Origin: Eubacterium sp.
Lineage (GTDB): Bacteria; Bacillota; Clostridia; Lachnospirales; Lachnospiraceae
Length of the DNA: 9,172 bases
Direction of reading: 5' to 3'
Assembly (NCBI GenBank): GCA_017616955.1
Contig: JAFZXD010000219.1
Span: 1-9,172, forward strand
Below are positions 1-6,986 of the stretch, piece by piece. The position numbers and the translations under genes are program-made. The notes under the pieces are model-generated. The model did no database searches. It was given only the letters and a program-made list of their open reading frames with translations, and had not been told where the DNA came from. Each line of letters starts with the position of its first letter. Within the stretch, counting starts at the first letter, position 1.

Positions 1-369
1 GATACTATCGAGCTTGAAGAGACCGACTTCGGAATCTTCTATGTGGATGCTGCCGATAATCCGGACAAATATCTCGGAAAGAGGATTAAGTTCAAGGCTC
101 AGGCTCACAGACCTTCAAACTATTCCGATAAGGAATTCGTTCCGGGAAGATTTGCTATGACCTGTTGTGCAAATGACATCGCATTTATAGGTTTTAAAAC
201 TTATTATGAAGGCGCCAAGGTGCTCAAGGACAGAGACTGGGTTATAGTTGAGGGAACTATCAAGAAGGAATATTATCCTGAATTCGAGGGTGAGGGACCG
301 GTTATATATGCGGACAGCGTATCTATGACAGGACCTGCCGAGGATGACTTGGTATATTTTAACTATTAA
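1..369 (+). CDS. C-terminal part of a TIGR03943/DUF1980 (YcgQ-like) family protein, 5' end outside window
   Basis: The reading frame is open from base 1, so the first 122 visible residues are the C-terminal end of a longer protein; the GTG at 43 is not a convincing start. Visible features are a 'YLGKRIKF' strand followed, at visible residues 49-56, by 'GRFAMTCC' and then a hydrophobic 'IAFIGF'. This Gly-Arg-Phe-x-Met-Thr-Cys-Cys pattern and the following 'WVIVEGTI' segment match what I know of the C-terminal domain of TIGR03943/DUF1980 (YcgQ-type) proteins. Those usually carry an N-terminal membrane portion and are encoded next to a YcgR-type permease. The Cys pair could bind metal or thiol, but the family's biochemical role is not established to my knowledge. 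The gene ends with TAA and is followed by a strong terminator, so it is the last gene of an upstream operon. The family call rests on motif memory. Confidence 0.72.
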   Translation, partial: DTIELEETDFGIFYVDAADNPDKYLGKRIKFKAQAHRPSNYSDKEFVPGRFAMTCCANDIAFIGFKTYYEGAKVLKDRDWVIVEGTIKKEYYPEFEGEGPVIYADSVSMTGPAEDDLVYFNY

Positions 370-402
370 TAAGAGATTTACATAATATAAAAGTAATGTT
401 AA

Positions 403-440
403 CAAGGACAAGGTAGAAATACTTTGTCCTTGATTTTTTT
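403..440 (+). terminator. Rho-independent terminator after the DUF1980-type gene
   Basis: A 13-bp stem (403-415 with 420-432, one G-T pair) closes on a GAAA tetraloop at 416-419 and is followed by seven T residues at 434-440. It lies 34 bases after the TAA of the upstream gene. The right arm and T-run also overlap a predicted comM promoter. Confidence 0.93.
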
Positions 441-458
441 GTTTGAGAAGTATATTAT
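430..458 (+). promoter_or_regulatory. Predicted sigma-A promoter of comM, overlapping the upstream terminator
   Basis: TTGATT (430-435) and TATTAT (453-458) are separated by 17 bases, which would start transcription near 465. The -35 element sits in the 3' arm of the terminator hairpin and the T-run forms part of the spacer. The matches to consensus are 4/6 and 5/6. Such matches are frequent in AT-rich DNA, so this is a prediction only. Confidence 0.45.
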
Positions 459-477
459 CATTTTTATCTGCGTTAAA

Positions 478-501
478 GAGGCGGGAAGGAGCCTCATATT
501 G
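478..501 (+). promoter_or_regulatory. comM ribosome binding site in a hairpin loop, with TTG start
   Basis: GAGGC (478-482) can pair with GCCTC (491-495), placing most of the AAGGAG Shine-Dalgarno (486-491) in the 8-base loop. The SD lies 7 bases before TTG at 499-501. This SD decides the comM start: the upstream in-frame TTG at 424 lies inside the terminator and has no SD, while translation from 499 gives the family's normal N-terminus (MYSKIISGAALGIEG). Confidence 0.6.
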
Positions 502-2025
502 TATAGTAAAATAATTAGCGGAGCCGCATTAGGAATCGAAGGCATGCTCATATCGGTTGAATCTGATATCGGTGCCGGACTTCCGGGATTTAATCTAGTC
601 GGATATCTCTCATCTTCAGTAAAGGAGTCTGCCGACAGAGTAAGAACGGCTCTCAAGAACATTGGTTATTCTATCCCTTCCAGAAGGATAACCGTCAATC
701 TTTCCCCTGCGGATGTAAGAAAGGACGGCGCAAGCTTCGACCTTGCGATCGCTACCAGCATCCTTATTTCTATGGGGATATTTTCCGTGTCAGATGAATT
801 TAATAATAAGCTTGGTTCTACGCTCTTTTTGGGCGAACTTGGTCTTGATGGAAGTGTGCTGCCGATATCGGCTGTGCTTCCTATAGTTGATCATGCTTCA
901 AAGAACGGTATTGAGACATTTGTGCTTCCAAGGCAGAACTGCAAAGAAGCATCTTTTGTTGACGATATCAGGATTATTCCGGTTGATTCTCTAAGTGATG
1001 TGGTTGAAATGATATACCGCGAGGAGTGGACAGAAGAGTACATCAAAGAGGATGTCGGTGTGGAATATGACATTCAGGGAAGTGTTGATATGAGAGATAT
1101 TCGTGGGCAGGAGACCATGAAGCGAGGAGTTATGGTTGCTGTTGCCGGATTTCATAACATACTTCTCACGGGTGCTGCCGGAGCCGGTAAATCAATGATT
1201 GCCAAATGTATTCCGGACATAATGCCGCCGCTCTCATATGATGAGTGCATGGAACTTACCAAGATATACAGTGTAGCCGGGATGCTAAAAGGTAGAGAAG
1301 GACTTATGAAGAGAAGACCATTTAGGTCACCCCATTCGTCGATATCCGCCGTGGCACTTCTGGGTGGTGGTGCGATACCGAAGCCGGGAGAGATAAGTCT
1401 TTCTTCAAGTGGTGTCCTGTTCCTTGACGAATTCCCGGAGTTCAGAAGAGAAAATATAGAAGCATTGAGACAGCCTATGGAGGAGAAGACAGTAACTATT
1501 TCAAGACTGAAGGCTAGTTATACATTTCCGGCTAAGTTCATGCTTGTATCTGCTAGAAATAACTGTCCCTGCGGTTACTATCCGGACAGGAAGAAATGCA
1601 GATGTACCTATGGCGAGATATACCATTACCAGAATAAGATAAGTCATCCGATCATGGACAGAATTGATATAAGACTTGATGTGTCGCCGGTTTCTCATCA
1701 GGATCTGTTTGAGAGTGAGCCGGGCATCAGTTCGAAGGAGGCGAGAGACAGGATAATAATTGCAAGAGAGAGACAGGAACATAGATATAGAGATGAAGTC
1801 TTCAAGTATAACTGCGAAGTTCCGCAGGGCAAGATAGGTGATTATATGAAAGTCGGTGCGAAGGAAGAAAAGCTTCTCAGGGACATTTACGAGAAAACGG
1901 AGATGAGCACCAGAGGTTATTTCAGATTAATCAGACTTGCGAGAACTATTGCGGATATAAATGACAGAGAGGATATAAATTGTCAGGATATAGAGGAGGC
2001 TTTGTTTTACAGAAATGAGCAGTAA
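499..2025 (+). CDS. comM: ComM/YifB-family Mg-chelatase-like AAA+ ATPase
   Basis: The 508-residue product is the usual length for YifB/ComM. An N-terminal ChlI-type (ribosomal S5 fold) domain spans about residues 5-165, with the typical 'GLPGFNLVG' segment. The AAA+ Mg-chelatase domain follows, with Walker A GAAGAGKS at 225-232 and Walker B VLFLDE at 306-311. The family Cys motif NNCPCG is at 354-359 (commonly NPCPCG), followed by KKCRC and the Mg_chelatase_C domain. In Vibrio and other transformable bacteria ComM is a hexameric helicase that drives branch migration of incoming single-stranded DNA during recombination; the Gram-positive role is less studied. It is cytoplasmic. Its last 11 bases overlap dprA, which indicates co-transcription and translational coupling. 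The start is TTG at 499, chosen from the SD and the family N-terminus. A weak start codon and an SD in a hairpin loop suggest low expression. Confidence 0.93.
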   Translation: MYSKIISGAALGIEGMLISVESDIGAGLPGFNLVGYLSSSVKESADRVRTALKNIGYSIPSRRITVNLSPADVRKDGASFDLAIATSILISMGIFSVSDEFNNKLGSTLFLGELGLDGSVLPISAVLPIVDHASKNGIETFVLPRQNCKEASFVDDIRIIPVDSLSDVVEMIYREEWTEEYIKEDVGVEYDIQGSVDMRDIRGQETMKRGVMVAVAGFHNILLTGAAGAGKSMIAKCIPDIMPPLSYDECMELTKIYSVAGMLKGREGLMKRRPFRSPHSSISAVALLGGGAIPKPGEISLSSSGVLFLDEFPEFRRENIEALRQPMEEKTVTISRLKASYTFPAKFMLVSARNNCPCGYYPDRKKCRCTYGEIYHYQNKISHPIMDRIDIRLDVSPVSHQDLFESEPGISSKEARDRIIIARERQEHRYRDEVFKYNCEVPQGKIGDYMKVGAKEEKLLRDIYEKTEMSTRGYFRLIRLARTIADINDREDINCQDIEEALFYRNEQ

Positions 2026-3223
2026 CGGAATAAATAATAGAGTAAAAAATGAAATTACAAGTAACATAGACAGACTTGCCTGCCTGTGGCTGAATCACAT
2101 GAAGACATTCAGGTTTAGAGATGCTTACAAAATCATAGACCATTACGGCAGTATTACAGAAGCTTACAGAAAGATGAGTGGACCGGGAAATGAGATCGTA
2201 TTGGAGAAGATGGTTACTGGGAAATATATAAAATCATCCACCAGGGATGAGATTCTTCGTTTTAACTTTGATGAATGGATTGACAAGCTCTGCGATGACA
2301 TGGATAGAACCGATATTAGGTGCGTGACTTATGCAGATGAGGATTATCCCGAGCGGCTAAGGGATATACCCGAGTATCCCCTGGTTATATTCTACAGAGG
2401 AGATATCAGTATAGCAGATTCACCTTATTCGATAGGTATAGTTGGAAGCAGGCGTCCGTCATTTTATGGGCTGAATGTTGCTGAAGAGTTTGGCGGTGAA
2501 CTGGCCAGAAAAGGTATGACAGTTGTGAGTGGGATGGCATATGGTATTGATTCGAAGGCACATCAGGCTGCTATGGAGGCAGGTGGAAAAACGATAGCAG
2601 TTCTCGGTGGTGGAGTTGATATCTGTTATCCGGAGGTGAACTTCAACATCTACAGTGAGATGTGCGAGAATCATCTGGTCGTGTCGGAGTATGAACCCGG
2701 CACGGCTCATGTGTCGATAAACTTTCCGGCAAGGAACAGAATCATAAGCGGACTGTCTGACGGACTGTTGGTAGTTGAGGCGGCGCTTAGGAGCGGGACA
2801 CTCATCACGGCAGACTTTGCGCTCAATCAGGGTAAGTAGATATTTGCTGTTCCGGGAAGAACTTCCGATATTTTGTCAAAAGGTTCGAACAACCTGATCA
2901 AGCAGGGAGCAGTTCTGGCTGACAGTCCGATGGATATAATGGTTGACATTTTAGGAACGGAATATGTACGCGAAAAAAATAAAGCAAATTCGCCCGGATC
3001 CGATGCTTCAAAAAACGATACTAATAATATGAAGAAAAATATTAAAAATCTGACTGTGACTCAGAAAAAACTTCTTGCGATGCTGGGACATGACCCGATA
3101 TATATCGATGATCTTATCAGGGCAAATGACATGAAAATAAGCGAAACCATTCAACATATGAACGAGCTTTGCAGGCAGGGTTTTGCCGATTGTGTCGAGA
3201 AATGTTACTACATATTAAGATAA
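2015..3223 (+). pseudogene. dprA: dprA (DNA-processing protein A), interrupted by an in-frame TAG at 2837-2839
   Basis: DprA loads RecA onto incoming single-stranded DNA in natural transformation. Read through the TAG, the frame encodes 402 positions, a normal DprA length. These comprise an N-terminal SAM-like region (about 18-65), a Rossmann-like DprA/Smf domain (about 100-310) and a C-terminal winged helix (about 346-402, starting LTVTQKKLL). Conserved Rossmann motifs are GSRRP (144-148), SGMAYGID (172-179), GGGVDICYP (198-206) and FPARNRIISGLS (237-248). The frame stops at codon 275 in the middle of the conserved NQG(K/R)-x-(V/I)FAVPG stretch, then continues in the same frame as IFAVPGRTSDIL and on to TAA at 3221. 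Terminating at TAG gives a 274-residue product lacking the last Rossmann element and the winged helix. No SD precedes an obvious restart. The ATG overlaps the comM end; a GAGGAGG sequence lies about 15 bases upstream. A sequencing error, a true nonsense mutation or readthrough all remain possible. Confidence 0.88.
2837..2839 (+). other. Premature in-frame TAG codon within dprA
   Basis: The codons read CAG GGT AAG TAG ATA TTT GCT GTT CCG. Family members usually have an acidic residue here (NQG-K/R-E/D-V/I-FAVPG), so a single change from GAG (Glu) would create the stop. No frame shift is needed on either side. It is the only TAG that interrupts or ends a gene in this window: five of the six intact genes with a visible end stop at TAA and one at TGA. 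Confidence 0.85.
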
Positions 3224-3242
3224 AAAAACTTGAATCTTTCAC

Positions 3243-3271
3243 TTGAATTCAAAAAAATATTGGTGTATAGT
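3243..3271 (+). promoter_or_regulatory. Predicted sigma-A promoter of topA
   Basis: TTGAAT (3243-3248) and TATAGT (3266-3271) are spaced by exactly 17 bases in the 110-base gap between dprA and topA. They predict a start near 3278 and a leader of about 56 bases. No terminator follows dprA, so readthrough from comM-dprA may also contribute. Confidence 0.6.
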
Positions 3272-3333
3272 AACGTGCTAGACTGAGTTTAAGGACTGAA
3301 AATGAGAAGGGATCAGAAAGGTTGTAAATCAGT

Positions 3334-5409
3334 ATGGCTAAGAATCTTGTTATTGTAGAGTCGCCTACAAAAGCAAAAACTATTAAGAAATTTCTAGGGA
3401 AAAATTTTGATGTTATCGCCTCTGAAGGTCATGTAAGAGATCTTCCGAGAAGTAACATGGGTATAGATAAGGATAATGATTTTGAGCCTCATTATATAAC
3501 GATAAGGGGAAAAGGTGAGCTTCTTGCTGAACTCAGAAAAGCAGCAGGAAAAGCAGACTATGTATATCTCGCAACTGACCCTGACCGTGAGGGAGAAGCC
3601 ATATCATATCATTTATCTGTAGCTCTTAAACTGGATGAGAAGAAAACATACAAGAGAATAACATTTAACGAGATCACAAAGACAGCAGTAAAGCAGTCTA
3701 TGAAGAATGCTCGTGAGATAGATATGGATCTTGTAGATGCGCAGCAGGCAAGACGTGTCGTTGACCGTCTGGTGGGGTATGAAATAAGTCCGCTGCTTTG
3801 GGAGAAACTTGGAAAGAAGAGTTTATCGGCAGGACGTGTTCAGTCGGTTGCTCTGAAAATGATATCCGACAGAGAGAAAGAGATAGATGCATTTATCCCT
3901 GAGGAATACTGGACTATATGTGCAGACCTCATCGTTCCGGGACAGAAGAAGGCAGTTCCAGTCCAGTTAAAGACTGAGATAAAGAGTGCAAAGGATGCAA
4001 AGGAACTTAAAGCTAAGCTTGAGAAGAGCGGATTTGTGGTTACTGACATTAAGTCATCAACCAGAACAAAGAAGGCTCCGGTTCCATTTACAACAAGTAC
4101 ACTTCAGCAGACTGCTGCGGGAAGAATTAACTTCTCGACATCAAAGACTATGAGAGTTGCTCAGCAGCTTTATGAAGGTGTTGATATAAAGGGCGAAGGA
4201 ACAGTAGGCCTTATAACCTACCTGAGAACCGATTCAACACGTATATCGGAAGAAGCTGACAGAAGTGTCAGAGAATATATCAGAGATGCATTTGGAAGCG
4301 AATACGAAGCTGATGTCGATGGAAATGATTCAGCATCAAAAGCTCCTGCAAAGAATATCCAGGATGCACACGAGGCTATACGTCCTACAGATGTAAGACG
4401 TACACCTGCATCTATCAAGGGTGCTGTTACAGCTGAACAGTACAAGCTTTATAAGCTCATTTACGAGAGATTCGTAGCCAGCAGAATGAAGCCGGTTGTG
4501 TATGACATTTACACTGTATCGGTAACTGCTGCAGGTGAGACACTTAAAGCTTCGGCAAGTACAGTTGGATTTGCGGGTTATCTGAATGTATACAGTACTG
4601 AAGAAGATAAGAACAAGGAAAATATCAATCTTCACGGAATTGAAAAAGGTGATGAACTGAAGTGCGAACAGGTAGAAGCCAAACAGCATTTTACCGAACC
4701 GCCATCACATTATACAGAGTCGCTGCTTGTTAAGACTATGGAGGACAACGGAATCGGACGTCCATCCACATATGCACCGACTATATCGACACTATTAAAT
4801 AGAAGATATATTACCAAGGAACAGAAGAATCTGTATATAACAGAACTCGGACAGGCTGTTAACGGAATCATGGAGACAGCATTTCCGGAGATCGTTAATA
4901 TCGAATTCACTGCAAACATGGAATCACTTCTCGATAGTATCGGAGACGGAAATGTTCATTGGAAGGTCGTTGTAAGAAACTTCTATCCTGATCTGGAAAA
5001 TGAGATCAAGCACGCAAGCGAGAATCTCGAGAAGATAAAGATTGCCGATGAAGTATCTGATGAGGTTTGTGAGAACTGCGGTGCCAACATGGTTATCAAG
5101 TACGGCGCTTACGGAAAGTTTCTGGCTTGTCCAAACTTCCCTGAGTGCAGAAACACAAAGCCTTACTTTGAGAAGATAGGTGTTAAGTGTCCTGAATGCG
5201 GCAATGACATCGTTAAAAGAAATACAAGAAAGGGAAGACCTTTCTACGGATGTATAAACTATCCTGAGTGTGACTTTATGTCATGGAACAAACTGGTTGC
5301 GGACAAATGTCCTGACTGCGGAGGTTACATGGTTATAAAGGGCAAGAAGATAGTTTGTGCAAATCCCGAATGCGGATTTACAAAGGAATACGAGGAGACA
5401 GGGGAATAA
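3334..5409 (+). CDS. topA: DNA topoisomerase I (type IA)
   Basis: TopA relaxes negatively supercoiled DNA behind transcription and replication by a single-strand cut-and-pass mechanism. The 691-residue product is full length for a Firmicute enzyme. The N-terminal TOPRIM domain has the catalytic/metal residues Glu9 (in NLVIVES) and the acidic triad D82-P-D84-R-E86. The active-site tyrosine is Tyr296 in GLITYLRTDSTR, codon 4219-4221, within the central toroid-forming domain. Three C-terminal four-cysteine zinc ribbons begin at about residues 579, 619 and 659, each starting CxxC (CENC, CPEC, CPDC); the last cysteine is at 680. ATG at 3334 is supported by the invariant MAKNLVIVESPTKAKTI start and by purine-rich AGAAAGG about 12 bases upstream. 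It follows dprA, as in many Firmicutes, but appears to have its own promoter and terminator. No anomalies were seen. Confidence 0.98.
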   Translation: MAKNLVIVESPTKAKTIKKFLGKNFDVIASEGHVRDLPRSNMGIDKDNDFEPHYITIRGKGELLAELRKAAGKADYVYLATDPDREGEAISYHLSVALKLDEKKTYKRITFNEITKTAVKQSMKNAREIDMDLVDAQQARRVVDRLVGYEISPLLWEKLGKKSLSAGRVQSVALKMISDREKEIDAFIPEEYWTICADLIVPGQKKAVPVQLKTEIKSAKDAKELKAKLEKSGFVVTDIKSSTRTKKAPVPFTTSTLQQTAAGRINFSTSKTMRVAQQLYEGVDIKGEGTVGLITYLRTDSTRISEEADRSVREYIRDAFGSEYEADVDGNDSASKAPAKNIQDAHEAIRPTDVRRTPASIKGAVTAEQYKLYKLIYERFVASRMKPVVYDIYTVSVTAAGETLKASASTVGFAGYLNVYSTEEDKNKENINLHGIEKGDELKCEQVEAKQHFTEPPSHYTESLLVKTMEDNGIGRPSTYAPTISTLLNRRYITKEQKNLYITELGQAVNGIMETAFPEIVNIEFTANMESLLDSIGDGNVHWKVVVRNFYPDLENEIKHASENLEKIKIADEVSDEVCENCGANMVIKYGAYGKFLACPNFPECRNTKPYFEKIGVKCPECGNDIVKRNTRKGRPFYGCINYPECDFMSWNKLVADKCPDCGGYMVIKGKKIVCANPECGFTKEYEETGE

Positions 5410-5430
5410 ACCCCTGTCTTTTGTATTTTT
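5395..5430 (+). terminator. Rho-independent terminator of topA, overlapping its stop codon
   Basis: GACAGGGG (5397-5404) pairs perfectly with CCCCTGTC (5411-5418); one or two more pairs can form outside (5395-5396 with 5419-5420). The T-rich tail runs to about 5430. The six-base loop AATAAA holds the topA TAA at 5407-5409, so the 5' arm is also the last coding triplets. Confidence 0.9.
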
Positions 5431-5445
5431 GAAAAGCATTGCGTA

Positions 5446-5463
5446 CGAACTTCAAATAGTTCG
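5446..5463 (+). repeat. Inverted repeat upstream of the coiled-coil membrane protein gene
   Basis: CGAACT (5446-5451) and AGTTCG (5458-5463) form a perfect 6-bp inverted repeat around a six-base AT-rich centre. It has no T-run, so it is not a terminator. It lies about 20 bases upstream of the predicted -35 of the next gene, where an operator or upstream activator site could sit. Confidence 0.4.
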
Positions 5464-5481
5464 CTCGGGAGAAATATTTAC

Positions 5482-5530
5482 TTGCATAACATTATGTTAA
5501 CATGTTAGAATATCGTTGTTGTGTTATGAT
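5482..5530 (+). promoter_or_regulatory. Predicted promoter region with overlapping palindromes
   Basis: TTGCAT (5482-5487) is followed after 18 bases by TAGAAT (5506-5511), preceded by an extended -10 TGT. A second extended -10, TGT-TATGAT (TATGAT 5525-5530), lies just downstream. Between and over these elements are TAACAT-T-ATGTTA (5487-5499) and the 10-bp palindrome TAACATGTTA (5498-5507), which could be an operator. The 189-base gap to the next gene holds nothing else that I recognise apart from the inverted repeat at 5446 and a weak ATGATT/AATCAT hairpin at 5526-5544. Confidence 0.45.
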
Positions 5531-5598
5531 TTGCGAAGAATCATCTGCAACAAACGATCACTAAAACAGAATCAAGAAAACAAGGGGTATAAAAAGGT

Positions 5599-6960
5599 AT
5601 GAACGCTACTGTAATCACATTGATAATCATAGGTATTATCGCCATCATCATCAGCTGTGTTTTGACTTCAGATGGAAAAGCGGATGAAGAAGTAGAAGAG
5701 AAGGTTAATCCAAATCTTAAGACAGAACTTACAGAGGCGGATAAGAAACATCTTAGAAAGATTTCCGATAACTATATCAATGAGTATAGTAAGAAGAAGA
5801 TCAAGGAATCTATCGGAAAGAGTATTAACTCCGTAATAGACGAAGAAGTAAAGAAGAGCGACAAGAAGGTTGCTGACAAGGTTGCTTCTTCTGTAGAAAA
5901 GGGTCTGGCTTCGGTTGACGACAGAGCTACTGAGAATACTAAGAAGCTTGAAGGGTATTACAACGAAGTATCAGGCGATATAGAGAAGTCTAAGACAGAA
6001 GTTCAGACTATATACAACAATGTAGTCGAGAAAGAAAAAGAGATAAAGACTTCAATAACTGTTATAGATGAATATAAGGCCGGACTTGAAAAGATGAAGA
6101 CAGAAGTTGCAGGTCTTGAGGATGTTAAAAAAGAGATTGGCGAACTTACAGCGGGACTCGGTGCGAAGAAAGCTGAGATAGAAGAACTTACTTCAGTTCT
6201 TGATACAAAGAAGGCAGAGGTTGAAGGATTCGCTTCAGCACTTGATGCTAAGAAAGCAGAAGTTGAAGAAATCCTCGCTAAGGAAGTTCAGGTTGCAGCT
6301 GCTCCTGTTGCTGCTCCGGAAGCTGCTGAGGAATCTGTGGATGAGACAACAGAAGTATTAAAAGGAAATGCTCCTGCTGAACAAACTGCTGAAGAAGTTA
6401 AAGAAGAGCCTGCTGAAGAAGTTGTAGAGGAAGCTAAAGCAGAAGCTGCTGAAGAAACTGTCGAAGAAACACCTGAGGCAGAAGCTGAAGAAGAACCTGC
6501 CGTGGAAGAATCAGAAGAAGCTGCTGAAGAGACTGTAGAAGATACTGCAGTGGAAGCAGAGACTGCAGAAAAGTCTGAAGAAACAGAAGAGTCCGATGAC
6601 GAGGACGACGAAGAAGACGACGACTTATATGACGACGAAGAAGATGATGATGAAGAGCCTGAAAATGAAACTCCTACAGAAGAGTTGAAAGAAGAGGGCG
6701 TTGAAGATCTCCTTCCTGTTGAAGAACCAAAAGATGAGAATGATTTTGATGATTTTGACGATGACGAGCTGGAAGGTCTTGCTGAAGTTGAGAATCTTGA
6801 TGAGATTCTTGACAGAGAGGGAATCGACCTTACAGAGGGAGACAACGTAGGAAATATCATGGAAATGTTCAAAGCCGGTTTCAGTATCATTGAGATATCA
6901 AAGGTACTTGAGATAGGTGTCAGTGAGGTTAAATCAGTTATCGATAAAGAACAGGGCTGA
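5599..6960 (+). CDS. Membrane-anchored coiled-coil protein with acidic region and DUF6115/SwrB-like C-terminus
   Basis: The 453-residue product has one N-terminal membrane segment (about 4-22) with a short outside/inside tail, and no signal-peptidase site I trust. Residues about 45-225 are Lys/Glu-rich and predicted coiled coil, including three 14-residue repeats at 187-228. Residues about 230-400 are an Ala/Glu/Pro-rich, strongly acidic, probably disordered region with an Asp/Glu run at 331-354. The last 45 residues are ordered again: IMEMFKAGFSIIEISKVLEI followed by GVSEVKSVI, which looks like a small helix-turn-helix and resembles the DUF6115 end seen in SwrB-like proteins. In B. subtilis SwrB, a single-pass protein promoting flagellar assembly, lies directly before rpsB, as this gene nearly does; function here is inference. 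ATG at 5599 follows AAGGGG. The next gene begins 26 bases after the TGA, so they form an operon. Confidence 0.82.
   Translation: MNATVITLIIIGIIAIIISCVLTSDGKADEEVEEKVNPNLKTELTEADKKHLRKISDNYINEYSKKKIKESIGKSINSVIDEEVKKSDKKVADKVASSVEKGLASVDDRATENTKKLEGYYNEVSGDIEKSKTEVQTIYNNVVEKEKEIKTSITVIDEYKAGLEKMKTEVAGLEDVKKEIGELTAGLGAKKAEIEELTSVLDTKKAEVEGFASALDAKKAEVEEILAKEVQVAAAPVAAPEAAEESVDETTEVLKGNAPAEQTAEEVKEEPAEEVVEEAKAEAAEETVEETPEAEAEEEPAVEESEEAAEETVEDTAVEAETAEKSEETEESDDEDDEEDDDLYDDEEDDDEEPENETPTEELKEEGVEDLLPVEEPKDENDFDDFDDDELEGLAEVENLDEILDREGIDLTEGDNVGNIMEMFKAGFSIIEISKVLEIGVSEVKSVIDKEQG
6157..6282 (+). repeat. Three tandem 42-bp repeats encoding 14-residue coiled-coil units
   Basis: Units at 6157-6198, 6199-6240 and 6241-6282 encode LGAKKAEIEELTSV, LDTKKAEVEGFASA and LDAKKAEVEEILAK. 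Each is two heptads long, so duplication keeps the coiled-coil register. The DNA copies are diverged in third positions, so the duplication is not recent. Confidence 0.75.
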
Positions 6961-6986
6961 CATAATACAGAGCAGGGAGATAAGAT

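Noticed and set aside
43..369. GTG at 43 as the real start of the first gene
   Set aside because: The frame is open to base 1, no RBS precedes the GTG, and the family is longer, so the start is outside the window.
424..498. Upstream N-terminal extension of comM from a TTG at 424
   Set aside because: The codon lies in the terminator arm and has no Shine-Dalgarno. The extension is unlike the family, while TTG 499 has AAGGAG at 7 bases and yields the expected N-terminus.
2873..3223. Separate small gene starting at TTG 2873
   Set aside because: It is the same frame as dprA and encodes the C-terminal Rossmann end and winged helix. There is no SD at a normal distance, so it is part of the interrupted dprA.
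3230..3252. TTGAAT/ATTCAA inverted repeat after dprA as a terminator
   Set aside because: The stem is only six A/T-rich pairs with an 11-base loop and is followed by A residues, not T, on the + strand. It overlaps the predicted topA -35.
6288..6890. 200-codon open frame on the - strand, Ser-rich
   Set aside because: It is the antisense of the Glu/Asp/Ala-rich region, where GAA, GAT and GCT codons read as Ser-, Phe- and Ala-type codons without stops. It has no RBS or family resemblance.
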